Assembly: GCA_050247235.1 (NCBI GenBank)
Contig: JBFWUN010000002.1
Location: 116,602-180,601, forward strand
Reading direction: 5' to 3'
Origin: CAIKBL01 sp050247235
GTDB taxonomy: Bacteria > Pseudomonadota > Gammaproteobacteria > Ga0077536
DNA: 64,000 nt
Each line of letters opens with the position of its first letter. Within the stretch, counting starts at the first letter, position 1. The notes under the pieces were generated by a model. It saw only the letters and a program-made list of their open reading frames with translations. It ran no database searches and was not told the origin of the DNA. Shown here in pieces: positions 1 to 8,361 of the stretch. The position numbers and the translations under genes are program-made.

Positions 1-759
1 GGCCCCGCTCGCGCCGGTGCGGAAGTTCAATGAATCGAACGCGGCGCCGAGATCGATGTAGAACGGATCGTCGACAGTGCCCGCGAACACCCGCACTCCC
101 GATCCCAGGCCGTAGATCCCCTGGCGGGCGAGTGCCGGGTAGTCCGGCATCGTGCGCGGCCCGACGTTCGATGGCACCGCGAACAGTTTGCGGCTGCCGC
201 TGTCGAGCACCGTCGTAAAGGTGCTGCCTGACTTGCGCAGTACCTGCACCCGGTAACTCTGGCGCAGGCTGAGTCCCGTCGAACCGGGACCGTCCAGCGC
301 GGTGATCGCCGGGGGCACGATCGGCGTGCCGGGCGCGATCGGGGGCGGCGAATTGGCCGGCGCCGCGATTCCGCCGCCCGCGCCGACGAAACCGGTGAAC
401 ACGCCAGGCAGCCGGATCTCCGGCTTGGCGAACGTCACCCGCACGAGCACGTCCTCCACGGCGTCGAAGTTGTTGTCCACCTTCATCTCGTAGCGGATCT
501 CGTGATCGAACGGGAAGTAGTTCGGTCCGTTCGACGGCTGCAGCAACGGATCGACGTTCAGGATCATCGTGACCTTGGTCGGATCGTCGTAGCTGACGAA
601 CGCGTACCAGTCCGTGATATCGGCCTTGGTGTCGATGGCGGTGAGCGGTGCTTCACGGTGGTTGGCGGCCTGCGCAACGGTGGGCACGCCACCGGTGACA
701 CACGCGGCGAGTGCGAACGAAATCGCCCGCCGCCGGAACTCAGCTGGATATCGGGTCAT
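1..759 (-). CDS. DUF4331-family secreted protein (3' part outside window)
   Basis: The reading frame is open from the ATG at 759 to the left edge, so the C-terminal part is missing. A classical signal peptide of about 31 residues ends in VAQA and is followed by NHREAPLTAIDTKADITDWYAF, with the HREAP and ADITDxYAF signatures typical of DUF4331. An AGGAGA ribosome site precedes the start. A low-complexity stretch rich in Pro, Gly and Ala lies near residues 115-135. DUF4331 proteins are exported and have no assigned biochemical role that I know of. The PEP-CTERM gene directly upstream on the same strand ends 25 bases before this start, so the two may be co-transcribed. Confidence 0.8.
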   Translation of the reverse strand, partial: MTRYPAEFRRRAISFALAACVTGGVPTVAQAANHREAPLTAIDTKADITDWYAFVSYDDPTKVTMILNVDPLLQPSNGPNYFPFDHEIRYEMKVDNNFDAVEDVLVRVTFAKPEIRLPGVFTGFVGAGGGIAAPANSPPPIAPGTPIVPPAITALDGPGSTGLSLRQSYRVQVLRKSGSTFTTVLDSGSRKLFAVPSNVGPRTMPDYPALARQGIYGLGSGVRVFAGTVDDPFYIDLGAAFDSLNFRTGASGA

Positions 760-783
760 GGGAGTCTCCTGGAATGAAGTCAG

Positions 784-1401
784 TCATCGGACGAAAGAAA
801 GCCGGGACGCCGCGCGACAACGATGCCGGGCGGCGAACGCCGCGAGGCCCGTCAGCACCAGGCCCAGGCTCGCCGGTTCGGGCACGGTGACGATGCCCGC
901 CGCACCTCGGACCGCGCCGCGCGCGACATCGACGACGAACAGCGCATCCTGGTATGGCACCGGGTCGCTCGGGGCATCGAGCTCGGTGTCGAACAGCGCG
1001 AAGCCGCCGTCGTCGAGGAGCTCACCGAGAATGCGATCGGACACCGCGCCCGCCAGTGCTTCGAAAGCCTGCGTGAACGCGAGGTCGAACGAGATGAACG
1101 TGCCGAGGGTCAGCGACTGCAGGAACTCGCCCAGGCCGATCGCGTCATCGAGCGTGACGGGGGGCAGGTCGGCGCAGCCGAGCAGGCACGTGCGTTCGCC
1201 CAGAACGCCGTCAGTGACGAGATTCGAAACGACCGCCTGGTTGTTCGCCGCGAAGTCACCGTCGACGAGCGTGATGCTCAATGTCGCGGACACGCCCAGG
1301 CGGCTGGCGGTGTCGATCGTGATCGGGATGGCCGAGACGGGGGCGGCGCTGGCGAGCAGCAGGCCACCCGCGAGTACGGGGGCTAAGGTGTGTGAAGACA
1401 T
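784..1401 (-). CDS. PEP-CTERM sorting-signal protein
   Basis: This is a 205-residue exported protein. It has an N-terminal signal peptide (about 24 residues, ending PVSA) and a C-terminal tripartite sorting signal: VPEPASLGLV, a short hydrophobic helix, and a basic cluster ARHRCRAA near the end. Exosortase systems cleave such tails while moving proteins to the cell surface or matrix in polysaccharide-producing Gram-negative bacteria. The middle part has no domain I recognise; two Cys (in RTCLLGCAD) could form a disulfide. The tail runs about 15 residues past the basic cluster, longer than usual. No exosortase gene is in this window. Confidence 0.8.
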   Translation of the reverse strand: MSSHTLAPVLAGGLLLASAAPVSAIPITIDTASRLGVSATLSITLVDGDFAANNQAVVSNLVTDGVLGERTCLLGCADLPPVTLDDAIGLGEFLQSLTLGTFISFDLAFTQAFEALAGAVSDRILGELLDDGGFALFDTELDAPSDPVPYQDALFVVDVARGAVRGAAGIVTVPEPASLGLVLTGLAAFAARHRCRAASRLSFVR

Positions 1402-1620
1402 GTTCCTCTCCTCGGGTGACGCGGGATTGTCCGGCCGTTCGTCGCCGCGTGCCGGCGATACGCAGGCCTCTCAATCCCCCTACGCGGCATCTCCGCTTCT
1501 GGATGCGCATCCGACGCAAGACCGCGTGCGTATACCGGGGGACGACGGAGTGGAATATCGCGGCGGCAACCGGCAGGTCTCGCCTATACTTGGGGCCCCC
1601 TCAGCCCCGGCGCCCGGCGC

Positions 1621-2181
1621 GTGAACGTCAAGGAAGACCCGTCGTCATACGAGGCCCTCGTCCGCGCGATGGCGCGCGGGGAACACGCGGCCCTGGGGAC
1701 GTTCTATGACCGGACGCTTGGCCAGGCCCACGCGGTGGCGGTGCGCATCGTGCAGGACCGCGACGCGGCCGAGGATGTGCTGGCGGAGACGTACCTGCAG
1801 ATCTGGCGGGACGCGGCGCGCTACGATCCGGCCCGCGGCAATCCGCTCGCGTGGCTGCTCACGATCTGTCGCTCGCGTGCGCTGGATGCACTGCGGCGGC
1901 AGGGGCCGCTGGAGACTCGGGATCCCGTTGCCCTCACGGAGTCGATGGTGGACTCTGCGGCGGATACGGCCGATATCGTGACGGCGATACAGGAAGGCTC
2001 GCGGGTACGCGCGGCGCTGGCAGCGCTGCCGGAGGTCGCACGGCAGCTGCTGACCCTCGCGTTCTTTCGGGGACTGTCGCACCAGGAGATCGCGGCCCAC
2101 ACGGGGCTGCCGCTCGGCACCGTGAAGAGCCACCTGCGCAAGGCCCAGGAAGCTTTGCGCGAACGCTTGGAGATTTCGTGA
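1621..2181 (+). CDS. ECF-type RNA polymerase sigma factor
   Basis: This 186-residue protein has sigma region 2 (residues about 22-90, including DRDAAEDVLAETYLQIW and NPLAWLLTICRSRALDALR) and region 4 (about 130-180, including LSHQEIAAHTGLPLGTVKSH). It starts with GTG. A cupin anti-sigma of ChrR type follows after 37 bases, so this looks like a SigK/RpoE-ChrR pair, a group that responds to oxidative or singlet-oxygen stress in studied bacteria. The target regulon cannot be read from this window. Confidence 0.88.
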   Translation: MNVKEDPSSYEALVRAMARGEHAALGTFYDRTLGQAHAVAVRIVQDRDAAEDVLAETYLQIWRDAARYDPARGNPLAWLLTICRSRALDALRRQGPLETRDPVALTESMVDSAADTADIVTAIQEGSRVRAALAALPEVARQLLTLAFFRGLSHQEIAAHTGLPLGTVKSHLRKAQEALRERLEIS

Positions 2182-2218
2182 AAACGACCCGTTTCCCGCT
2201 GCGCAGAGGCGCCAGGCC

Positions 2219-2752
2219 GTGACCGCACGGAAGCCCGGCCCGGAAGCGCCACTCGACCCCGCGGTGGCGGCGACACTCGCCGCCGCGCTGGACCCCACGA
2301 CGCCGGAGCCCGCGCGCGCGCGCGCGCTGCGCGAACGCATTCTGAGCGCCGCATCCGCACCGGAGGGCACTACGGACGCCACGGGGCTCGCGTTCGTCGG
2401 GACGTTGGAACGGCGCTGGGAGAAGCGCCGGTTGGGGGTGGAGTTCTGTCTGCTGCACGAAGATGAGCACAGCCGGTCCTTCCTGTTGAGACTGGCGCCG
2501 GGCGGCGTACTGCCGGCGCACCGGCACGACATGGACGAGGAAAGCCTGCTGCTGGAGGGCGACGCCTGGCTGGGTGATATCCGCTACCTGACGGCGGGCG
2601 ACTACCACTTCGTGCCGCGCGGCACACCGCACCCCGACCTGCGCTCGCCGAACGGCTGCATCGCCTTCGTAAGGGGAGAGCGTCGCTTCAAGCCGCGTAT
2701 CACCGGCAGCCTGATCGCGCGCCTTGCGCGCAGCCTGCTGAGTCGCGACTGA
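2219..2752 (+). CDS. ChrR-like cupin anti-sigma factor
   Basis: The 177-residue product has a helical N-terminal half (residues 1-70), which in ChrR-type anti-sigmas holds the sigma factor, and a cupin barrel from about residue 75. Likely metal-binding residues lie in LPAHRHDMDEESLLLEG (HxHxxxxE pattern), with a further His in PRGTPHPDL. It lacks the N-terminal Cys/His zinc motif (HxxxCxxC) of full-length RsrA/ChrR proteins, so it may sense only through the cupin. GTG start, 37 bases after the sigma gene on the same strand. Confidence 0.72.
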   Translation: MTARKPGPEAPLDPAVAATLAAALDPTTPEPARARALRERILSAASAPEGTTDATGLAFVGTLERRWEKRRLGVEFCLLHEDEHSRSFLLRLAPGGVLPAHRHDMDEESLLLEGDAWLGDIRYLTAGDYHFVPRGTPHPDLRSPNGCIAFVRGERRFKPRITGSLIARLARSLLSRD

Positions 2753-2810
2753 GGGCCATCACACGCGCGTCGCCGGGCGCCGGGTTTGCCGCCCGGCGCG
2801 ATACCCCTTC

Positions 2811-4004
2811 TCAGACCACGCCTTGAGCGCGCAGGGTGGCGATCGCGTCGGCGTCGTAGCCGAGTTCGGCGAGGATCAGATCCGTGTGCTCGCCCAGCAG
2901 CGGCGCCCGTGTCGCGGGGCGTGCCGGCGTCTCGGACAGCGTGAACGGCGTGCGGGCAATCGGCGGCGCCGCCGGAAGTCCGGGAAACTCGCAGGGCTGA
3001 AGAATGCCGGTCGCGCGGATGTGCCGATCATCGAGTGCCTGCTGCGGAGAGTGCACGGGGGCCGCCGGCACCTGGGCCTTCTCTAGCGCAGTAAGCGCGT
3101 CATCGGTGGACAAAGCCTGCGTCCACACGCTCATCCGCGCGGACAGAATCTCGCCGTGGCTCCCGCGTGCTTCATCGTCGCGGAAGCGCGGATCCGTGAT
3201 CCACCCCTCCTCCCCGATCATCCGCGCGATCCGACGGAACATCGGGTTGCCGACGCACGACACCATGATCCAGCCGTCGCGCGTGCGGTAGAGATCCGAC
3301 GGACCGGACGTGAGGCCCGTGTTGTGCCTGGGCACACGATCCGGTTTCGCGACCGCCTGTTCGATCAGGGTCGCGTTACCGAACGCGAGCGCAGTGTGCA
3401 GCAGCGCGGTTTCCACACGCTGGCCGGTGCCGAATTTTTCGCGCGCCATCAGCGCCGCAAGCGCGCCGAGCGCAGACATCGTCGCGGTGCCAAAGTCCAC
3501 CCACGGCACCGCCGCACGGTACGGCTGTTCCGGCGTGCCGGTCATGTAGGTCGAGCCGCACATCGCCTGGCCGATGCCGTCAAACCCGTGCCGGTGACTC
3601 CAGGGTCCACCGTCCGCAAAGGCCGTGGTCGTGCACAGGATGATGTCCGGTTTCACCGCGCGCAGGCTGTCGAGATCGAGTTCGAGATGCCGGAGCACGT
3701 CCGGCGGCAGGTTCGCGATCACCACGTCCGCGGTCGCTACCAGCTGCTTCACGATCACGCGGCCCGCCGTGCTCGCCGGATCGAGCGTGATGCCGCGCTT
3801 GTTGCGGTTCATCGCGACGTACAGCGCGCCGGCCTGGCCTTCCGCGAGCGGCTGCAGTCCGCGATCCTCGCCGCCCTCGCGGCGTTCGATGCGGATGACG
3901 TCGGCGCCAAGATCAGCGAGCAGCGCCGCGCAGTAGGGTCCGGCGATGTAGCGCCCGAAATCGAGGACGCGGATGCCATCCAGCAGCAGAGGAGTGTCGT
4001 TCAT
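2811..4004 (-). CDS. CaiB/BaiF (class III) CoA transferase
   Basis: This 397-residue protein begins with the family signature LDGIRVLDFGRYIAGPYCA and has the later motifs NRNKRGITLD and DLYRTRDGWIMVSCVGNP. Family III CoA transferases move CoA between carboxylic acids through an aspartyl-CoA thioester. Length is normal for the family. The acyl substrate cannot be told from sequence. It stands alone, convergent with the cupin gene on its left and divergent from nhaB on its right. Confidence 0.9.
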   Translation of the reverse strand: MNDTPLLLDGIRVLDFGRYIAGPYCAALLADLGADVIRIERREGGEDRGLQPLAEGQAGALYVAMNRNKRGITLDPASTAGRVIVKQLVATADVVIANLPPDVLRHLELDLDSLRAVKPDIILCTTTAFADGGPWSHRHGFDGIGQAMCGSTYMTGTPEQPYRAAVPWVDFGTATMSALGALAALMAREKFGTGQRVETALLHTALAFGNATLIEQAVAKPDRVPRHNTGLTSGPSDLYRTRDGWIMVSCVGNPMFRRIARMIGEEGWITDPRFRDDEARGSHGEILSARMSVWTQALSTDDALTALEKAQVPAAPVHSPQQALDDRHIRATGILQPCEFPGLPAAPPIARTPFTLSETPARPATRAPLLGEHTDLILAELGYDADAIATLRAQGVV

Positions 4005-4262
4005 GCGTTGGAGGTTAACCGCAGTTGCGCATCGCGGCCAGTTGTCAGGCGCGATCGCCGCATGCTACATACCACCGCAAGGGTGTCGCCGGGATAGTGC
4101 CGGCGGCAGGCATGTGCCACGGTCGGGCCGCCGGGCAAGAGCCGACATGATGTTCCCGTGTTCCGCCCGCGCGCGGCGCCTGCCCGCGTGCCGTTGCCGA
4201 TTTCCCATAGTCCTACTTTCAACGCCTGCGCCGCGCCGCGCGTCCCGGAAGGATCACCCCAC

Positions 4263-5768
4263 ATGCCCATGACGCTCACCGGCGCCTTCACGCGCAATTT
4301 CCTCGGCAACTCGCCGGAGTGGTACAAGCGGACGATCCTCGCCTTCCTGGTGCTCAACCCGCTGCTGCTCTTCACGGCCGGACCGTTTGTCACCGGCTGG
4401 TGCCTGATCGCGGAGTTCATTTTCTGTCTCGCGATGGCGCTGAAATGCTATCCGCTGCAGCCGGGCGGTCTGCTCACGCTGGAAGCCGTGGTGCTCGGCC
4501 TGACCGATGCGGAGACGGTGTACAAGGAAACGCTGAACAACTTCCCCGTGATCCTGCTCCTGATGTTCATGGTGGCGGGCATCTATTTCATGAAGGACCT
4601 GCTGCTCTTCGTGTTCACCAAGGGCTTGCTCCGGATCCGCTCCAAGACTGCGATCGCGATCGTCTTCTCGCTGCTCGGCGCCGTGCTGTCGGCGTTTCTC
4701 GACGCGCTGACGGTGATCGCGGTGGTCATCGCCGTCGCCCATGGGTTCTACCTGGTGTTCCACCGCGTGGCGTCGGGTCTGCACATGCACCACGACGATC
4801 ATGACGCGAGCGGCGACGACGGTGTCGAGGAACTGCACCGGGACGACCTGGATGCGTTCCGGGCGTTCCTGCGCGATCTCATGATGCACGCGGCCGTGGG
4901 TACCGCGCTCGGCGGTGTCTGCACCTTGGTCGGGGAACCACAGAATCTCCTGATCGGCAAGGTCATGGAATGGAGTTTCGTGGAGTTCTTCCTGCACGTT
5001 GCGCCGGTTTCCATGCCCGTGCTGCTGGTGGGCCTGATGACCTGCGTGCTGGTGGAGAAGACGCGGCGGTTCGGGTTCGGCACGCAGCTGCCGGAGAGCG
5101 TGCGCGGCATCCTGGAGGATTACGACGCCGACATGACGCGCCGGCGCAGGCCGGTGGACATTGCGCGGCTGCTGGTGCAGGCAACCGCCGCCGTACTGCT
5201 CGTGGCCGCGCTCGGTCTGCACCTCGCGGAGGTCGGGCTCATCGGGCTCACGATCATCGTGCTGCAGACGGCGTTCAACGGCATCACGGAGGAGCACCGC
5301 ATCGGGCACGCGTTCCAGGAAGCGCTGCCGTTCACGGCGTTGCTGGTGGTGTTCTTCGGCGTAGTCGCGGTGATCCACGACCAGCACCTCTTCACCCCGG
5401 TGATCGAGTGGGTGCTTGAAATGGACGGCTCGCGGCAGCTCGCCGCGTTCTACGTCGCCAACGGGCTGCTCTCGGTGATCAGCGACAACGTGTTCGTGGC
5501 GACGGTCTACATCACCGAGGTGCTCAATGCATTCGAGGCGGGGCGGATCTCGCGCGAGCAGTTCGATCTGCTGGCGGTCGCGATCAACACCGGCACTAAC
5601 ATCCCGAGCGTGGGCACGCCGAACGGACAGGCCGCGTTCCTGTTCCTGCTCACGTCCGCACTGGCACCGCTGATCCGGCTGTCCTACGGTCGGATGGTGT
5701 GGATGGCCCTGCCCTACACGCTGACGATGTCCGTCACCGGGTTGCTGGCGGTGATGTACGTGCTGTAA
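4263..5768 (+). CDS. nhaB: Na+/H+ antiporter NhaB
   Basis: The 501-residue, strongly hydrophobic product closely follows E. coli NhaB: TRNFLGNSPEWYKRTILAFL near the N-terminus, then AEFIFCLAMALKCYPLQPGG, LLMFMVAGIYFMKDLLLF, and AFLDALTVIAVVIAVA. It exports sodium in exchange for protons across the inner membrane. A GGAAGGA ribosome site lies 7 bases before the ATG at 4263; a second in-frame ATG is two codons later. A His/Asp-rich loop (HMHHDDHD, residues about 178-186) interrupts the membrane segments and is unusual. A second Na+/H+ antiporter-like gene lies at 14.4 kb. Confidence 0.94.
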   Translation: MPMTLTGAFTRNFLGNSPEWYKRTILAFLVLNPLLLFTAGPFVTGWCLIAEFIFCLAMALKCYPLQPGGLLTLEAVVLGLTDAETVYKETLNNFPVILLLMFMVAGIYFMKDLLLFVFTKGLLRIRSKTAIAIVFSLLGAVLSAFLDALTVIAVVIAVAHGFYLVFHRVASGLHMHHDDHDASGDDGVEELHRDDLDAFRAFLRDLMMHAAVGTALGGVCTLVGEPQNLLIGKVMEWSFVEFFLHVAPVSMPVLLVGLMTCVLVEKTRRFGFGTQLPESVRGILEDYDADMTRRRRPVDIARLLVQATAAVLLVAALGLHLAEVGLIGLTIIVLQTAFNGITEEHRIGHAFQEALPFTALLVVFFGVVAVIHDQHLFTPVIEWVLEMDGSRQLAAFYVANGLLSVISDNVFVATVYITEVLNAFEAGRISREQFDLLAVAINTGTNIPSVGTPNGQAAFLFLLTSALAPLIRLSYGRMVWMALPYTLTMSVTGLLAVMYVL

Positions 5769-5795
5769 GCGCCGCCCGCGCGCCGTCAGGGCTGC

Positions 5796-6638
5796 TCAGC
5801 GCGGGCGGTCGCCCTTCAGGGTCACCCGGTGCAGCAGGCGCCGGAAGCCGTGGTAATCGTTGACCGGGTTGTGCAGGGTGCAGCGATTGTCCCAGAACGC
5901 GATGGAACCCACCTGCCAGGAGAACCGGCAGGTGAACTCCGGACGCACCTGGTGCTGAAACAGGAAGTCGAGCAGCGGCTTGCTCTCTTCCTCGGTCATG
6001 CCGGCAAACCGCGCGGTGTGGCCGAAGTTCACGAACAGCGACTTGCGGCCCGTTTCCGGGTGCGTGCGCACCACCGGATGCTCCACCACGAACTCCGTTT
6101 TCGCCTTCTCCGAGCCGGAATCCTTGATGCGGTCTTCGCGAGTCTTCGTGACGTCCGCCTTCGCAGAGGTGTTCACGCCGCGCAGTCCCTCGAGCATACG
6201 TTGCATGGCCGGCGACAGCGCCTCGTATGCCGCGTAGCCGCTGGCGAACAGGGTGTCGCCGCCGTAGGGCGGGATCTCGCGCGCGATCAGCATCGTGGCC
6301 ATCGGCGGTTCGTCGAGATACGCGGTATCCGTGTGCCAGATGCCGCCGAAGTTGCTGCGCTCGTGCTCGAGCTTGAGGACCGGGATGATCAGGGGATGCC
6401 CTTCGATGCCCTTCACGAACGGATACTCGATCACCTCCCCGAAGCGTTCGGCGAACGCCTGGAACTCCGCGGGCGGCAACGGCTGATCCCGGAAGAACAG
6501 CACCCCGTGCTGCAGCCACACCGCACGGAGCTTCGCGATCAGCGCGTCGCTGACGGGCTTCCTGAGATCGATGCCCTGCACGACGGCGCCAATCGCGCCG
6601 GACATCGGCTGGACGGTAAACGAAGCAGGTTCGGCCAT
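5796..6638 (-). CDS. TauD/TfdA-family Fe(II)/2-oxoglutarate dioxygenase
   Basis: This 280-residue enzyme has the family's iron site: His and Asp in GGIWHTDTAYLDEPP (about residues 98-112) and the distal His in RRLLHRVTLKG near the C-terminus, preceded by FWDNRCTLHNPVNDY. Such enzymes hydroxylate or cleave small substrates such as taurine or 2,4-D using 2-oxoglutarate and oxygen; the substrate here is unknown. The ATG at 6638 fits the usual family N-terminus; an upstream in-frame ATG at 6698 would add 20 atypical residues. No sulfur-starvation transport genes adjoin it. Confidence 0.85.
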   Translation of the reverse strand: MAEPASFTVQPMSGAIGAVVQGIDLRKPVSDALIAKLRAVWLQHGVLFFRDQPLPPAEFQAFAERFGEVIEYPFVKGIEGHPLIIPVLKLEHERSNFGGIWHTDTAYLDEPPMATMLIAREIPPYGGDTLFASGYAAYEALSPAMQRMLEGLRGVNTSAKADVTKTREDRIKDSGSEKAKTEFVVEHPVVRTHPETGRKSLFVNFGHTARFAGMTEEESKPLLDFLFQHQVRPEFTCRFSWQVGSIAFWDNRCTLHNPVNDYHGFRRLLHRVTLKGDRPR

Positions 6639-6862
6639 GATGCGTCCGCTCGACGGAGGAAGGGCGCCATCATAACGGGCGCTTCGGGGAGATGGCACAC
6701 GGCCGGGTGAACGGGCAACCCGCCTGCGTCATGACGCTCTGCCTGAATGACCGCTCGGGCGTCCGCGCCGCGGAGCTCGAATTCGGGCGCTTGTCCTGCC
6801 CGCGCATGCATTGGAATCGCTGCGCGCAATTCCGCGCCGGTCGAAGCCACCGTGGCTGGGCG

Positions 6863-6967
6863 TCGGGACCGGAACTCCCCGCGGCGATCGTGCGCGCACA
6901 GGACGTGCGCGCTCGAGCGATACAGGGAAGTACTCGAGCGAATCGACGCGGGGAGTTCCGGTCCCGG
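6863..6967. repeat. Nested inverted repeat between tauD-like gene and argC
   Basis: A perfect 20-bp arm (6864-6883, CGGGACCGGAACTCCCCGCG) is repeated inverted at 6947-6966. A second inverted pair (CGCTCGAG / CTCGAGCG) lies inside it at about 6910-6940, so a two-tier hairpin is possible. The otherwise gene-free stretch 6639-7053 holds nothing else I can identify. The shape is like REP/BIME elements mobilised by RAYT transposases, but no such transposase is in the window. Confidence 0.7.
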
Positions 6968-7053
6968 CGCCCGGGGATGGCACCGGCCTGGAGACCGGTC
7001 CTTGCGCCCGGCGATTCAGCCGTCGCGGAAACCGGCACGGCCGGTCAGCCGGA

Positions 7054-8016
7054 TCACGCGCGCGCTTCGCACAGGCCGGTGGTCGGTTCGCGCCCGAGCA
7101 TCAGGTTCAGGTTCTGCACGGCGGCGCCCGAGGCACCCTTGCCCAGGTTGTCGAGCAGCGCGGACAGCACCACCTGCCCATGGCGTTCGTTGCCGAAGCA
7201 ATGCAGGTGCATCTCGTTCGTGCCGTTCAGCCCTTCCGGCGCGAGCCGTTCGACCGCGGCGCATGCCTCGCGCGACACGACCTTCACGAACGGCTGATCG
7301 CGGTAGGCATCGGCGAGCACCGCGTGGACGTCGGCCACCTTCGGCTGTGCCGGCAACGCCCACAGCTGCAGCGGCACCTGCACCAGCATCCCCTGCGCGA
7401 ACCGCCCCACGCTCGGCACGAACAGCGGCCGCCGGGTCAGGCCGCCGTACCGCTGGAGTTCGGGCACGTGCTTGTGCTCCAGGCTCAGCCCGTACAACCA
7501 GAACGGTTCATCGAGCCGATCGGGCGCCGCCGGATCCTCGTAACGCTGGATGAGGCTCCGACCGCCCCCGCTGTAGCCGGACACCGCGTTGACCGTCAGC
7601 GGATAATCGGCCGGCACCAGCCCTGCGGCGACGAGCGGGCGGATCAGCGCGATCGCGCCCGTCGGGTAACAGCCGGGATTCGCGACGCGGGTTGCCGCAG
7701 CGATCCGCGCGGCCTGCGCCGTGTCGAGTTCCGGAAAGCCGTACACCCAGTCCGGCGCGACGCGGTGCGCGGTACTGGCGTCGATCACGCGCACCGCCGG
7801 GTTCGAGATCATCGCCACGGCTTCGCGGGCCGCGTCGTCCGGCAGGCACAGCATCACGAGATCCACGTCGTTCAGCAGGTCAGCGCGGGCCCGGGGATCC
7901 TTGCGGTGCTCAGGGGCAATGCTGACCAGCGCGAGATCCCGCCGATCCGCGAGCCGCGCCCGGATCTGCAGGCCGGTCGTGCCGGCTTCGCCGTCGATGA
8001 ACACCCGCGCCGTCAT
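7054..8016 (-). CDS. argC: N-acetyl-gamma-glutamyl-phosphate reductase (short, type 2)
   Basis: The 320-residue enzyme reduces N-acetyl-glutamyl phosphate to the semialdehyde in arginine synthesis, using NADPH. It has a short nucleotide-binding start (VFIDGEAGTTGLQI) and the catalytic Cys in VANPGCYPTGA. The length and the GEAGTTG start match the shorter ArgC class rather than the roughly 340-residue E. coli form. A GGAG site lies upstream of the ATG. No other arg genes adjoin. Confidence 0.92.
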   Translation of the reverse strand: MTARVFIDGEAGTTGLQIRARLADRRDLALVSIAPEHRKDPRARADLLNDVDLVMLCLPDDAAREAVAMISNPAVRVIDASTAHRVAPDWVYGFPELDTAQAARIAAATRVANPGCYPTGAIALIRPLVAAGLVPADYPLTVNAVSGYSGGGRSLIQRYEDPAAPDRLDEPFWLYGLSLEHKHVPELQRYGGLTRRPLFVPSVGRFAQGMLVQVPLQLWALPAQPKVADVHAVLADAYRDQPFVKVVSREACAAVERLAPEGLNGTNEMHLHCFGNERHGQVVLSALLDNLGKGASGAAVQNLNLMLGREPTTGLCEARA

Positions 8017-8229
8017 GGGAAGCGTCTCCGCCGCGTCGGAAGGGGCGCCAGCCTAGCAGGCCCGGGCAGGCGGCGCGAGCGCGCGGACGCACCGCGCGCG
8101 TGGATACGAAGCGGGAACATTCCCGCTACATGCACGCGTCCGCTGCAATTCCCGCGATACACCCGCCGCCCACACTTGCTTGCGACCGACACGCTCGGTC
8201 CTCTGTCCCAACCAGCGAAAGGAACGACC

Positions 8230-8349
8230 ATGAACGCCACGCATTCGGAGACGCTCGGCACGCTCGGCTTCGTCATTTTCGGGGTGCTCGGCTGGGCCTA
8301 CACGCTCACGATGGTGTCGCACGCGCTGCTCACGCCGACCCTCGGCTGA
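8230..8349 (+). CDS. Small single-span membrane protein, unknown
   Basis: This 39-residue ORF starts at an ATG preceded by AAAGGAACGACC, a good ribosome site. It consists of a short polar start (MNATHSETLG) and one hydrophobic segment of about 25 residues (LGFVIFGVLGWAYTLTMVSH). I do not recognise it. Upstream at 8110-8127 sits a compact hairpin (AGCGGGAA-2 nt-TTCCCGCT) that could end leftward or rightward transcription. The upstream gap 8017-8229 holds nothing else clear. The good ribosome site and clean membrane helix are the only support that it is real. Confidence 0.45.
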   Translation: MNATHSETLGTLGFVIFGVLGWAYTLTMVSHALLTPTLG

Positions 8350-8361
8350 CATGCCAGCGTC

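Noticed and set aside
4254..5387. 377-residue ORF antisense to nhaB
   Set aside because: His/Glu/Arg-biased shadow of the nhaB codons.
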